This document shows positions 34,504 through 43,849 of a DNA stretch of 64,000 nucleotides, in pieces. The notes under the pieces were generated by a model. The model ran no database searches and was not told the DNA's origin. It saw only the letters and a list, made by a program, of their open reading frames with translations. Both the position numbers and the translations under genes were made by a program. Position 1 is the first letter of the stretch. Each line of letters opens with the position of its first letter. Origin of the DNA: Streptomyces sp. Ag109_O5-1 (GTDB taxonomy: Bacteria > Actinomycetota > Actinomycetes > Streptomycetales > Streptomycetaceae); contig NZ_RKQF01000001.1 of NCBI RefSeq assembly GCF_003814875.1, positions 806,001 to 870,000 on the forward strand, in the 5' to 3' direction.

Positions 34504-36357
34504 ATGACATCGCACAGGCCCGTCCACCGCGTGGCGATCGTCGGGACCGGCACCATCGGTGCCAGCTGGGCGACGCACTATCTCGTCCGTGGCTTCGACG
34601 TCACGGCGACCGATCCCTCGCCCACCGCGGAAGCGGCCCTGCGGTCGTACGTGGCGGCGGCATGGGACGCGGCCGCCTCCATCGGGCTGGCTCCCGGCGC
34701 TTCGCAGGAGCGTCTGGGCTTCACCGCCGACATGCGTCAGGCCGTCGCGGACGCCGACTTCGTGCAGGAGAACGCGCCCGAACGCCCAGAGCTGAAGGTC
34801 AAGTTGTTCGCCGACCTCGACGACGCGACACCACCGGACTCGATCATCGCGTCGAGTTCGTCGGGCATCACGATGAGCGAGATCCAGGCCGGGTGCCGGC
34901 GCCCGGAACGGACCGTCATCGGCCACCCCTTCAACCCTCCGCACATCATCCCGCTGGTCGAGGTCGTCGGCGGCACGAGGACGGCCCCGGAGACGGTCCG
35001 GGACGTCATGTCCTTCTACGCGTCGGTCGGGAAGAAGCCGATCCATCTGAAGAAGGAGCTGCCCGGGCATGTCGCCAACCGCATCCAGGTCGCGCTGTAC
35101 CGCGAGGTCGTCTACCTGGTCCAGGAGGGCGTGCTCGACGTGGCCGACTCCGACGACGCGGTCTCCTGGGGGCCGGGGCTGCGCTGGGGTGTCATGGGCC
35201 CCCATCTGCTGTGGCACCTGGGCGGGGGCGAGGGCGGCATCCAGCACTTCATGGACACCCTGATGCCCCTGATGGTCGCGTCCTGGAAGGACCTGCGCAC
35301 CCCCGACTTCACGCCCGAACTCGCGGAGACGATCGTCAGCGGTGTGCTCCGGGAGGCGAACGGCCACTCGGTCGACGAGCTGGCCGCCGGGCGCGACGAG
35401 ATGCTCTCGGCCTTGCTGGCCGTCCGCGCCCGGCACGACACGGCCGGCTCCGCGAGCGCCGTGACCGTGCCCCACGACCAGGTAAGACTGTTCGTGCTGG
35501 AGGCCAGCGGCGGTGGCCGGCTCTTCTCCGTGAACTCCGACGGCTCCGACAAGAACGTCCTGGTCACCGGCTGCAGGATCCCCGACGGGGTCGCCGTCGA
35601 CGTCGCCGCCGGGCACGTCTACTGGACGAACATGGGGATTCCCCCGGAGAACGACGGCTCGATCGAGCGCGTCGACCTGGACGGCGGCAACCGGACGACC
35701 ATCGTCCCGGACGGCGTCACGCACACCCCGAAGCAGCTCCACTTCGAGGCCACCGACCAAAAGCTGTACTGGTGCGACCGCGAGGGCATGCGCGTGATGC
35801 GCTGCGACCTCGACGGCTCCGGCGTCGAGACCCTCGTGCAGACCGGGGAGGGGGACGACGACCGCCGCGACGAGACGAAGTGGTGCGTGGGCGTCGCCGT
35901 CGACCCCGTCGGCGGCCACCTCTACTGGACCCAGAAGGGTCCCAGCGACGCGGGTCTCGGAAAGATCCTGCGGGCCGGGATCGACCTGCCGGCCGGGCAG
36001 ACAGCGGCCGGGCGCGACGACATCGAGGTGCTCTTCGACGGGCTGCCGGAACCGATCGACCTGGAACTCGACCTCGACGGGCACATGCTGTACTGGACGG
36101 ATCGCGGGGACCCGCCGCGGGGCAACACCGTGAACCGCTCGCCGATGGACCCGCCGGGCGGAGAGTGGACGTCCGAGATCCTCCTGACCCATCTGATGGA
36201 GGGCATCGGCATCGCCCTCGACCCGGACGGCCGGCACATGTACGCGACCGACCTGGGCGGCAGCGTCTACGCGGCCGGCCTGGACGGTTCGGACCGCAAG
36301 GAGATCCTCGCCGCACAGGGCAACCTCACGGGCATCGCACGCGCGGTGCTGCCCTGA
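34504..36357 (+). CDS. L-carnitine dehydrogenase-like protein fused to a YWTD beta-propeller
   Basis: 617-aa two-domain protein. Residues 1-317 form a 3-hydroxyacyl-CoA/L-carnitine-dehydrogenase-type enzyme. GxGxxG is at 14-19, the catalytic Glu93 is in ENAPERPELK and His141 in GHPFNPP; LRWGVMGP lies near 227-233. After a linker, residues 326-617 form a propeller with repeated YWTN, YWCD, YWTQ and YWTD motifs, usual in LDL-receptor or SMP-30-like proteins. The frame is open throughout, so this is a true fusion. Without a signal peptide the propeller should stay in the cytoplasm. Confidence 0.9.
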   Translation: MTSHRPVHRVAIVGTGTIGASWATHYLVRGFDVTATDPSPTAEAALRSYVAAAWDAAASIGLAPGASQERLGFTADMRQAVADADFVQENAPERPELKVKLFADLDDATPPDSIIASSSSGITMSEIQAGCRRPERTVIGHPFNPPHIIPLVEVVGGTRTAPETVRDVMSFYASVGKKPIHLKKELPGHVANRIQVALYREVVYLVQEGVLDVADSDDAVSWGPGLRWGVMGPHLLWHLGGGEGGIQHFMDTLMPLMVASWKDLRTPDFTPELAETIVSGVLREANGHSVDELAAGRDEMLSALLAVRARHDTAGSASAVTVPHDQVRLFVLEASGGGRLFSVNSDGSDKNVLVTGCRIPDGVAVDVAAGHVYWTNMGIPPENDGSIERVDLDGGNRTTIVPDGVTHTPKQLHFEATDQKLYWCDREGMRVMRCDLDGSGVETLVQTGEGDDDRRDETKWCVGVAVDPVGGHLYWTQKGPSDAGLGKILRAGIDLPAGQTAAGRDDIEVLFDGLPEPIDLELDLDGHMLYWTDRGDPPRGNTVNRSPMDPPGGEWTSEILLTHLMEGIGIALDPDGRHMYATDLGGSVYAAGLDGSDRKEILAAQGNLTGIARAVLP

Positions 36358-36360
36358 GGG

Positions 36361-36834
36361 TCATGTGTCGCGTGGTGCCTTCAGACGGCTCCCCAGTGCC
36401 GTGGCGATCTGTTCCGCCGCGGCGAGCTGGTCCGGGGTGAGCGCGGACACGAACAGTTCCCGTACGGCGCGCAGGTGAGGAAGGGACGCGTTCCGGAAGG
36501 CCTCCGCGCCCTCGGGTGTGAGCACCACCTCGGCGCCCCGGCTGTCGGTGGCGCACTCCTCGCGCCGGAGCAGCCCGCGCCGCTCCATGCGCCCGATCTG
36601 GTGCGAGAGACGGCTGCGCTCCCAACCGACCTGGACGGCGAGTTCGGAAGAACGCAGCCGCCTCCCTTCGGCTTCGCGCAACGCGAGGAGCACGGCGTAG
36701 TCGCCCGACGACAGGGCACTCTCGCGCTGCAGACGTGAGGAGAGCTCGGAGCGGAGCGCTTCCGTCGTCTCGATGAAGTCCCGCCAGATCCGCAGTTCAT
36801 CAGCGGTGGGGTAGTCCTTCCGTCGCGCTGCCAT
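36361..36834 (-). CDS. MarR family regulator of the luciferase-like operon
   Basis: 157-aa MarR protein. The recognition helix region is WERSRLSHQIGRMERRGLL, and the wing CATDSRGAEVVLTPEG follows. It is divergent from the luciferase-like operon. The 114-bp gap carries two perfect-arm palindromes, TTGACACGTCAA and TTGACGCGTCAA, a strong candidate double operator for autoregulation and control of the operon. Its stop is 3 bp from the stop of the dehydrogenase-propeller gene. Confidence 0.93.
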   Translation of the reverse strand: MAARRKDYPTADELRIWRDFIETTEALRSELSSRLQRESALSSGDYAVLLALREAEGRRLRSSELAVQVGWERSRLSHQIGRMERRGLLRREECATDSRGAEVVLTPEGAEAFRNASLPHLRAVRELFVSALTPDQLAAAEQIATALGSRLKAPRDT

Positions 36835-36856
36835 CGTGCCGCCCCTCCCGTCATAG

Positions 36857-36897
36857 TTGACACGTCAATCATATCGGGGTGATGATTGACGCGTCAA
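36857..36897. promoter_or_regulatory. Double palindromic MarR-type operator
   Basis: TTGACACGTCAA (36857-36868) and TTGACGCGTCAA (36886-36897) are each palindromic. They also form one larger inverted repeat (16-bp arms ending in ATCAT/ATGAT with one mismatch, 9 bp apart). The site lies 23 bp from the MarR start and 51 bp from the luciferase-like gene start, suited to control both. Confidence 0.75.
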
Positions 36898-36948
36898 CCA
36901 ACCGTCGGCCGTGTCGTCCACGGCCGGAGGGCGCGGCAGGAGGGACTC

Positions 36949-37998
36949 ATGACCGCCGAGGGACTCGAACTGGGGCTCAACTCGTTCGGGGAGGTCGCGA
37001 CCGGTGCCGACGGCCCGCTGAGCGACGCCGAGACCGTGCGCCTGCTCGTCGAGGAGGCGAGGCTCGCGGAATCCGTGGGGCTCGACGTGTTCAGCATCGG
37101 CGAGCACTACCGCCGGGGCCACAACGACAGCGCCACCCCGGTCCTGCTCGCCGCAATCGCCACCGCGACGCGCCGCATCCGGCTCGGCACCGCGGTGACC
37201 GTGCTGAGCACGAACGACCCGGTGCGGCTGTACACCGAGTTCGCCACCCTGGACGCCGTCTCGAACGGCCGTGCCGAGCTCGTGCTCGGACGGGCGTCGG
37301 CCACCGACTCGTTCCCGCTGTTCGGCTACGACCTCGCCGACTACGAGGAGCTCTTCGAGGAGAAGCTCGACCTGTTCATGCGTCTGCAGCGCGAGGAGAC
37401 GGTGACCTGGTCGGGGCGGTTCCGGCCGCCGCTCGTGGAGCAGCGGCTGCATCCCCGGATGCCGGCCGGTGGCCTCCCCACCTGGATCGGTGTGGGCGGC
37501 AGCCCCAACTCCGTGCTCCGCGCGGCCCGTTACGATCTGCCGCTGATGCTCGCCATCATCGGCGGGCGCCCGCAGCGCTTCGCCGGCCATGTCGAGCTCT
37601 ACCACCGCGCACTCGCACAGTTCGGGCACGCCCGGCGGCCGGTCGCCCAGCACTCCCTCGGGATCGTCGCGGACACCGACGAGGAGGCGGTCGAGACCTG
37701 GTGGACGTACTGGCAGCCGGTCGTGGCCCAACTCGCGGCGGAACGCGGCTTCTACCAGCCGACCCGGGAGCGCTATCTGTGGGAGGTCGAGACGGGCGCG
37801 CTGTTCGTCGGATCGCCCGAGACCGTCGCCCGCAAGATCGCCGCGACCGCCCGCAACCTGCACCTCAGCCGTTTCGACCTCAAGTACGACGTCATGAACC
37901 TGCCCCGCGAGGCCCGGGCCCGCAGCATCGAGCTGCTGGGCCGCGAGGTCGCCCCGCTGGTGCGGCAACTGCTTGCGAAGGAGCCCATCCATGTCTGA
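36949..37998 (+). CDS. Luciferase-like flavin-dependent oxidoreductase, paralogue 1
   Basis: 349-aa LLM-class TIM-barrel enzyme. Segments typical of the class are visible: FSIGEHYRRG, RIRLGTAVTVLSTNDPVR, LDAVSNGRAELVLGR and the C-terminal [15 protein letters not shown]. The ATG at 36949 follows AGGAGGG. It overlaps the second paralogue by 8 bp. Whether it uses FMN or F420 is not decided by sequence, though the third gene of the operon resembles an F420:NADP reductase. Confidence 0.92.
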   Translation: MTAEGLELGLNSFGEVATGADGPLSDAETVRLLVEEARLAESVGLDVFSIGEHYRRGHNDSATPVLLAAIATATRRIRLGTAVTVLSTNDPVRLYTEFATLDAVSNGRAELVLGRASATDSFPLFGYDLADYEELFEEKLDLFMRLQREETVTWSGRFRPPLVEQRLHPRMPAGGLPTWIGVGGSPNSVLRAARYDLPLMLAIIGGRPQRFAGHVELYHRALAQFGHARRPVAQHSLGIVADTDEEAVETWWTYWQPVVAQLAAERGFYQPTRERYLWEVETGALFVGSPETVARKIAATARNLHLSRFDLKYDVMNLPREARARSIELLGREVAPLVRQLLAKEPIHV

Positions 37999-39022
37999 TC
38001 TCGTCTTCGGTCTGGACACGTTCGGCGATGTGCCGCAGGACGACTCGGGAAACCCGGTGTCCGACGCGCGGGCCATCCGGCAGGTCGTCGACGAGGCCGT
38101 GCTCGCCGAGGAGACCGGCGTCGACGCCATCGCCCTCGGGGAACACCACCGCCCGGAGTTCGCGATCTCGACCCCGGAGACCGTCCTCGCCGGCATCGCC
38201 ACGCGGACCGAGCGCATCCGGCTGGCCTCCGGTGTGACCGTGCTGAGCTCTGACGACCCGGTCCGGGTCTTCCAGCGCTTCGCCACCGTGGACGCGCTCT
38301 CCAACGGCCGCGCCGAGGTCATCCTCGGGCGCGGCTCCTTCACCGAGTCGTTCCCCCTCTTCGGCTACGACCTGAGCGATTACGACGTGCTGTTCGAGGA
38401 GAAGATCGAGCTGTTCGCCAAGCTGCTGGAGGAGAAGCCGGTCACCTGGAGCGGCACCAAGCGGGCGCCGCTCGACGGCGCGGACGTCTTCCCCAAGACC
38501 GAGTCGGGGCACCTGACCACCTGGGTCGGGGTCGGCGGCACACCCCAGTCCGTCATCCGCACCGCGCGCTACGGCTTCCCGCTCATGATCGCCATCATCG
38601 GCGGCTCCCCGGAGCGGTTCGCGCCCTACATCGACCTCTACCGGCGCGCCGCCGACCAGTTCGGCACGACCGCTCATCCGGTCGGGATGCACTCGCCGGG
38701 CTTCATCGCCGACACCGACGAGGAGGCCCGCGAGCTGCACTGGCCGTACTACCGGGTCATCCGGGACCGCATCGGCGCGCAGCGGGGCTGGCCGCCGATC
38801 CGCAAGGCGGAGTACGAGGCCGAGATCGAGCACGGCTCCCTCTACATCGGCTCCCCCGAGACGGTCGCCCGCAAGATGGCCCGCGCGGTCAAGGCGCTCG
38901 GCGTCGGCCGGTTCGACCTCATCTACACCAGCGGGTCCCAGCCGATCAGCGGTCGGCTGCGCGCCGTCGAGCTGTACGGCACCAAGGTGATCCCGATGGT
39001 CCGCGAACTCCTCGCGGACTGA
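37991..39022 (+). CDS. Luciferase-like flavin-dependent oxidoreductase, paralogue 2
   Basis: 343-aa tandem duplicate of the preceding gene, similar along the whole length (for example [48 protein letters not shown]). ATG 37991 lies inside the end of the upstream gene, so translation is coupled. The pair may form a heterodimer like bacterial luciferase alpha and beta, or have separate substrates. Confidence 0.92.
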   Translation: MSDLVFGLDTFGDVPQDDSGNPVSDARAIRQVVDEAVLAEETGVDAIALGEHHRPEFAISTPETVLAGIATRTERIRLASGVTVLSSDDPVRVFQRFATVDALSNGRAEVILGRGSFTESFPLFGYDLSDYDVLFEEKIELFAKLLEEKPVTWSGTKRAPLDGADVFPKTESGHLTTWVGVGGTPQSVIRTARYGFPLMIAIIGGSPERFAPYIDLYRRAADQFGTTAHPVGMHSPGFIADTDEEARELHWPYYRVIRDRIGAQRGWPPIRKAEYEAEIEHGSLYIGSPETVARKMARAVKALGVGRFDLIYTSGSQPISGRLRAVELYGTKVIPMVRELLAD

Positions 39023-39041
39023 CGCCATGAACGGAGAAGAC

Positions 39042-39758
39042 ATGGAGACCACCGCCGTGCGCACCGTCGGCATCCTGGGCGCGGGGAAGGTCGGCACCGT
39101 GCTGGCACGGCTCGCGGTGGCCGCCGGCTACCGCGTCCTGATCGCCGGATCCGGCGCCCCCGACCGGATCGCCCTCACCGTCGAGGTCCTCACCCCCGGC
39201 GCCGTCCCGGTCACCGCCGAGCAGGCCGCGACGGAGGCGGACGTCGTCGTCCTGGCGCTGCCGCTCGGCAGGTACCGCAGCGTCCCCGCCGAAGCGCTGC
39301 GCGGCAAGCTCGTCATCGACGCGATGAACTACTGGTGGGAGGTCGACGGCATCCGCGACGACCTCACCGACCCGCTCACCTCGTCCAGCGAGACCGTGCA
39401 GGCGTATCTGCCCGGATCACGTGTGATCAAGGCGTTCAACCACATGGGCTACCACGACCTGGAGGACGGGGCCCGGCCCGCGGGGACGCCGGGACGCAAG
39501 GCGATCGCGATCGCCGGCGACGATCCGGACGGCCTCGCCACCGTCGCCCGCCTCGTCGACGCTCTCGGCTTCGACGCAGTCCCGGCAGGTCCGCTCGCCG
39601 AGGGGATGCGGCTGGAACCGGGCACCGAGCCGTTCGGCGCCAACGCCGACGCCGGAGAACTGCGCGCGATGCTGGACCGCTTCCCCGAGTCCGACCGCGG
39701 CCGCACGGTGCTCGGCGCGCGGGCGGCCGCCGAGGAGCGGGCCGAGGACGCCGCCTGA
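39042..39758 (+). CDS. F420:NADP oxidoreductase-like NAD(P)-binding protein
   Basis: 238-aa Rossmann protein with an N-terminal [16 protein letters not shown] motif, [17 protein letters not shown], and [16 protein letters not shown], resembling NADPH-dependent F420 reductases. It should supply or use reduced cofactor for the two luciferase-like enzymes ahead of it. ATG 39042 (GGAGAAGAC upstream) is preferred to an ATG at 39027. Its TGA directly abuts the stop of the convergent SsuD-like gene. Confidence 0.85.
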   Translation: METTAVRTVGILGAGKVGTVLARLAVAAGYRVLIAGSGAPDRIALTVEVLTPGAVPVTAEQAATEADVVVLALPLGRYRSVPAEALRGKLVIDAMNYWWEVDGIRDDLTDPLTSSSETVQAYLPGSRVIKAFNHMGYHDLEDGARPAGTPGRKAIAIAGDDPDGLATVARLVDALGFDAVPAGPLAEGMRLEPGTEPFGANADAGELRAMLDRFPESDRGRTVLGARAAAEERAEDAA

Positions 39759-40901
39759 TCAGGACGCGAAGGGCACCTGTGCCGACGGGACACCGCCCCT
39801 GGCGAAGGGGTGCCGCCACACCCCCGCCGCGGCCAGCCGGGGCAGCACTCCTTCCCCGAACCAGTACGCCTCCTCCAGGTGCGGATACCCGGACAGCACG
39901 AACTCCTCGATCCCGAGCGCCGCGTACTCCCTGATCCGCGCGGCGACCTCGTCGTGCGAGCCGACCAGGGCGGTACCCGCCCCGCCCCGCACCAGCCCGA
40001 TACCCGCCCAGAGGTTGGGATGGATCTCCAGCGCGTCCCGTCGGCCGCCGTGCAGCGCGAGCATCCGCTGCTGCCCCTCGGACTCGCTCCGCCCCAGCCC
40101 CGCCTGAACGGACTCGACGGTCTGCGGGTCGAACCCGTCAAGGAGCCGGTTCGCCTCGGCCCAGGCCTGCTCGGAGGTGTCGCGGGTGATGACATGCAGC
40201 CGGATCCCGAACCGCAGGGTCCGGCCCTCCTTGGCCGCCAGCCTCCGGATCCAGGCGATCTTCTCCGCGACCTGGGCCGGCGGCTCGCCCCAGGTCAGAT
40301 ACACGTCGACATACCGGGCCGCGACCTCCCCCGCGATCGGCGAGGATCCCCCGAAGTACACCTCGGGCACCGGATCCGGCAGCCGGGCCAGCCTGGCGTC
40401 CTCGACCCGGAGGTGCTCCCCCTCCAGGTCGACGGTCCTGCCCTCCCACAACCCCCGTACGACTTCGAGGAATTCACCGGTACGGCGATACCGCGCGTCC
40501 TTGTCGAGGAAGTCCCCGTAGGCCCGCTGCTCATGGCTCTCGCCCCCGGTGACGACATTGAGCAGCAGCCGTCCCCCGCTCTGCCGCTGGAACGTGGACG
40601 CCATCTGCGCGGCGAGCGTGGGCGAGACGAAGCCCGGCCGGAAGGCGACCAGGAACTTCAGCCGCTCGGTGTGCTGACTGACCATGGCCGTGGTCAGCCA
40701 GGCGTCCTCGCACCAGGCGCCGGTGGGCGTGAGCGCCCCCACGAAACCGAGGTCCTCCGCCGCCTTGGCGATCTGGCTCAGATAGGCGACCGTCGGCGGC
40801 CGGTCCCGGCCGGAGACGGTGGCAGGGGTGCCGTGGCCGCCGCCGACGACATGGCGGCTGTCCCCGTTGGTGGGCAGGAACCAGTGGAAGGTGAGGGACA
40901 C
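39759..40901 (-). CDS. ssuD: Alkanesulfonate monooxygenase SsuD/MsuD-like
   Basis: 380-aa LLM-class FMNH2-dependent monooxygenase of the SsuD/MsuD group. It cleaves the C-S bond of alkanesulfonates to give sulfite and an aldehyde. Characteristic segments are FHWFLPTNGDSRHVVGG, GALTPTGAWCEDAW, LKFLVAFRPGFVSPTLAAQM and LLLNVVTGGESHEQRAYGD. The GTG start at 40901 is used. It is the last gene of the organosulfur operon, which also encodes an FMN reductase, so the two-component system is complete. Confidence 0.92.
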   Translation of the reverse strand: MSLTFHWFLPTNGDSRHVVGGGHGTPATVSGRDRPPTVAYLSQIAKAAEDLGFVGALTPTGAWCEDAWLTTAMVSQHTERLKFLVAFRPGFVSPTLAAQMASTFQRQSGGRLLLNVVTGGESHEQRAYGDFLDKDARYRRTGEFLEVVRGLWEGRTVDLEGEHLRVEDARLARLPDPVPEVYFGGSSPIAGEVAARYVDVYLTWGEPPAQVAEKIAWIRRLAAKEGRTLRFGIRLHVITRDTSEQAWAEANRLLDGFDPQTVESVQAGLGRSESEGQQRMLALHGGRRDALEIHPNLWAGIGLVRGGAGTALVGSHDEVAARIREYAALGIEEFVLSGYPHLEEAYWFGEGVLPRLAAAGVWRHPFARGGVPSAQVPFAS

Positions 40902-40928
40902 GAGGGGTTCTCCGTTCGTGGGTGTCCG

Positions 40929-42113
40929 TCAGAGCAGACCGTGGCGGGGCGGCAGGGTGCCGCTGAGCACGTACCGGCCGATGTGCTGGATCTTCCAGCG
41001 GGCCGGATCGTGCAGGGTGTGGGTGCGGGCGTCCCGCCAATGCCGGTGCAGGTTCAGGGAGTTGAGGGCCGAGCGGGTGCCGGACACTTCGAACAGCGCC
41101 CCGGCGACCTCGACGGCCGCCTCGGCCGCCGTCACCTTCGCGGCGGCCACGGCGATGGACGCCTCGGCGGCCGTCTCGTCGGCGAGGGCGGCGCCGGCCG
41201 CGTCGACCTGGCGGCCGGCCTCACGCAACAGCGCCTCGGCCGCCCGTACCCGCAGGGCGAGTTCACCGAACCGCTGGATGAGCAGCGGGTCCTCGGCGGC
41301 GGTCTCCGCCCCGCTCTCGAACCAGGGCCGGCTCCTGGTCCGTACGAACTCCGCCGCCTCCGCCAGCGCTCCCCGGGCGATCCCCACGTCGATGGCGGCG
41401 TGCAGCAACTGGGCCATCGCACCATGGAGTTGGGGCCCCTGGAAGGTCAGGTGGTGCGGCAGCACCCGGTCGGCGGGGACGCGGACACCGTCCAGCCGGA
41501 CCGTGCCGCTGGCGGTCGTACGCTGCCCCATGCCGTCCCAGTCGTCGACGACCGTGAGGCCGGGCGCGTCCCGGGGGACGTACGCCACCTGCAGGGTGTC
41601 GCCCTCGGCACGCGCCAGGACCGGGATCCAGTCGGCGAAGAGGGCGCCGGTGGAGTAGTGCTTGACCCCGTTCAGCAGGTACGAGCCGTCGCCGAGGCGC
41701 TCCAGGCGGGTCCGGATGTCCTGGACGTGTTGCGTGCCCGCCTCGGACTGCGCGTTGCCGAACCGGCCGCCCGCGAGCAGCTCGGCGAAGAAGAACTTCC
41801 GCTGTTCCTCGGTTCCCTGACGGCGGATCACGTTCACGTACACGAAGTGGCTCTGCGGTATCTGGGCGAGGCTGCCGTCGGCCGAGCCCAGCAGCCGGAA
41901 GATCTCCGCGAGGGCCTGGGCGCCGATGTCGGCGCCGCCGTGCTCGGCGGGCACGGTCACGGCGAGCAGCCCCGAGGCCGACAGCCGGTCCAACTCGGCC
42001 CGGGGCAGCCTGCGTTCCGCGTCGCGTTCGGCGGCCCCGGCGCGGAATTCGTCGGCCAGGGCGGTGGCGACGGCGATCGCCTCCGTGGCGTCGGCGATGA
42101 CATGTGCGGTCAT
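40929..42113 (-). CDS. SfnB/DszC-like acyl-CoA dehydrogenase-type flavoprotein
   Basis: 394-aa flavoprotein of the acyl-CoA dehydrogenase fold, close to the SfnB family linked to sulfur scavenging. VTVPAEHGGADIGAQALAEIF, QIPQSHFVYVNVIRRQG, VDDWDGMGQRTTASGTV and the C-terminal RHWRDARTHTLHDPARWK fit that family. Such enzymes probably oxidise sulfones or related sulfur compounds with reduced flavin. It starts 4 bp after the FMN reductase stop and ends 27 bp before the SsuD-like gene. Confidence 0.9.
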   Translation of the reverse strand: MTAHVIADATEAIAVATALADEFRAGAAERDAERRLPRAELDRLSASGLLAVTVPAEHGGADIGAQALAEIFRLLGSADGSLAQIPQSHFVYVNVIRRQGTEEQRKFFFAELLAGGRFGNAQSEAGTQHVQDIRTRLERLGDGSYLLNGVKHYSTGALFADWIPVLARAEGDTLQVAYVPRDAPGLTVVDDWDGMGQRTTASGTVRLDGVRVPADRVLPHHLTFQGPQLHGAMAQLLHAAIDVGIARGALAEAAEFVRTRSRPWFESGAETAAEDPLLIQRFGELALRVRAAEALLREAGRQVDAAGAALADETAAEASIAVAAAKVTAAEAAVEVAGALFEVSGTRSALNSLNLHRHWRDARTHTLHDPARWKIQHIGRYVLSGTLPPRHGLL

Positions 42114-42117
42114 CGGT

Positions 42118-42675
42118 TCAGCCCGCCGCGGCCAGGACGGGCGCCCGTCCGGCGAGCGCGGCCGAGAACTGGTCGACGACCGGGACAAGGGCCTCGGCGG
42201 CAGCCGGCGCGAGGGCCAGCGTGCCGTCCTCACGTACGGTGATGTCCTTGTCGAGGGTGAACCAGCCTTGGACTATGTGCGCGGCGCCCATTGAGTTCAG
42301 GACCGGGCGCAGCGCGTAGTCGATGGCCAGGACGTGTGCGACGGAGCCGCCGGTGGCCAGCGGGAGCACGGTCTTGCCGGTGAGGGCGTACTGCGGGAGC
42401 AGGTCCAGCAGCGCCTTGAGGACACCGGAGTACGACGCCTTGTAGACCGGGGTGCCGACCACGACCCCGTCGGCGCGGGCGAACAGCTCCGTCGCCTCGA
42501 CGATCGCCGGGTGCCGGAAGTCCGCGCCCAGCAACGCCTCGGCGGGGATCGTCCGGACGTCGAGCGGGATCACCTCATGGCCCTGGGCGGCGAGCCGCCG
42601 GTCCAGGTGGCGCAGCAGACGGCCGGTGCGGGAGGAGGCGGAGGGGCTGCCGGAGACGGACAGGACGGTGGCCAT
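42118..42675 (-). CDS. NAD(P)H-dependent FMN reductase (SsuE/MsuE-like)
   Basis: 185-aa flavodoxin-like FMN reductase. GSPSASSRTGRLLRHL binds the FMN phosphate, and GTPVYKASYSGVLKALLDLLP is the usual SsuE/MsuE segment. It supplies reduced FMN to the monooxygenases encoded on both sides. It starts 64 bp after the SfnG stop and is packed 4 bp before the SfnB-like gene. Confidence 0.93.
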   Translation of the reverse strand: MATVLSVSGSPSASSRTGRLLRHLDRRLAAQGHEVIPLDVRTIPAEALLGADFRHPAIVEATELFARADGVVVGTPVYKASYSGVLKALLDLLPQYALTGKTVLPLATGGSVAHVLAIDYALRPVLNSMGAAHIVQGWFTLDKDITVREDGTLALAPAAAEALVPVVDQFSAALAGRAPVLAAAG

Positions 42676-42739
42676 GGAACTGCCTCTTTCTGGTGGGCCG
42701 GGCGCCCGTGAAATGCGGGCGCCGACGGGAAGGGGACGG

Positions 42740-43849
42740 TCAGGCGGACTCGGACTCGCTGTCGGCCGACCGGGCCTCCAGCTCCCGGACCAGGGGCAGC
42801 ACACGCCTGCCGAAGTACTCGACCTCCTCGTGGTAGTGCAGGAAGCCGAGCAGGAAGAGGTCGACGCCGAGCTTCTTGTAGGCGACGATGCGCTCCGCGA
42901 TCTGCTCCGGGGTGCCGATCAGGCCGGTGCGGAAGCCGTCGTTGTACTGGACGAGGTCCTCGAAGGTGGAGTCCTGCCACATGCCCTTGCCGTCGGCGGC
43001 GGACCGGCCTGCCTGCTTGACGGCGGCGCCGAAGCCCTCGACAGCCTCGCTGTCGGCCTTGGCGATGATCTCGCGGAGGGTGCCGCGGGCCTCGGCCTCG
43101 GTGTCCCGGGCGATCAGGAAGCCGTTGAGGCCGAACTTCGGTGCCCTGCGGCCCGCTTCGGCGGCGGACTTGCGGACGTCGTCGATCTGCTCGGTCACCC
43201 CGTCGAAGTCCTTGCCGTTGGAGAAGTACCAGTCGGAGACCCGGCCGGCCATGGCCCGGGCGGCGGTGGAGTTGCCGCCCTGGAAGATCTCCGGGTGCGG
43301 CCGTTCGGGGGTGCTGAGCGGCTTGGGCTTGAGGGAGAAGTCCCGCAACCTGTAGAAGTCACCGGCGAGTTCGGTGTGGTCCTCGGTCCAGATCTGGCGC
43401 AGGGCGCGGATGAACTCCTCGGCCCGCCGGTACCGCTCGTCGTGCTCCAGCCAGGGCTCGCCGAGCGCGGTGAACTCGCCCTTGAACCAGCCGGAGACGA
43501 CGTTCACGGCGAAGCGGCCGTTCGACAGGTGGTCGGCGGTGGCACCGAGTTTGGCGAGGACGCCGGGATGCCACAGTCCGGGGTGGACGGCGGCGATGAC
43601 CTTCAGGCGCTCGGTGGCGAGCAGCAGGGCGAGGCTGAAGCTGGTCGACTCGTGCTGGAACTCGGCGCCGTAGCTGGCCATGTAGCGGACCTGGCTGAGG
43701 GCGTACTCGAAGCCGTTGTTCTCGGCGAGGACGGCGAGTTCGCGGTTGTAGTCGTACCCCCAGTCGGTGCGTTGCTCGATCTTGCTGGTGACGAGTCCTC
43801 CGCTGACGTTGGGGACCCAGTAGGCGAATTTCACGGGCGCGGCGGGCAT
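42740..43849 (-). CDS. sfnG: Dimethyl sulfone monooxygenase SfnG
   Basis: 369-aa LLM-class FMNH2-dependent monooxygenase matching SfnG, which turns dimethyl sulfone into methanesulfinate. The N-terminus FAYWVPNVSGGLVTSKIEQR is typical, as are VVSGWFKGEFTALGEPW and EIFQGGNSTAARAMA. It is the first structural gene after the cysteine leader peptide. Its ribosome site (AGGAG) lies downstream of a long CT-rich stretch that could pair with it. Confidence 0.93.
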   Translation of the reverse strand: MPAAPVKFAYWVPNVSGGLVTSKIEQRTDWGYDYNRELAVLAENNGFEYALSQVRYMASYGAEFQHESTSFSLALLLATERLKVIAAVHPGLWHPGVLAKLGATADHLSNGRFAVNVVSGWFKGEFTALGEPWLEHDERYRRAEEFIRALRQIWTEDHTELAGDFYRLRDFSLKPKPLSTPERPHPEIFQGGNSTAARAMAGRVSDWYFSNGKDFDGVTEQIDDVRKSAAEAGRRAPKFGLNGFLIARDTEAEARGTLREIIAKADSEAVEGFGAAVKQAGRSAADGKGMWQDSTFEDLVQYNDGFRTGLIGTPEQIAERIVAYKKLGVDLFLLGFLHYHEEVEYFGRRVLPLVRELEARSADSESESA

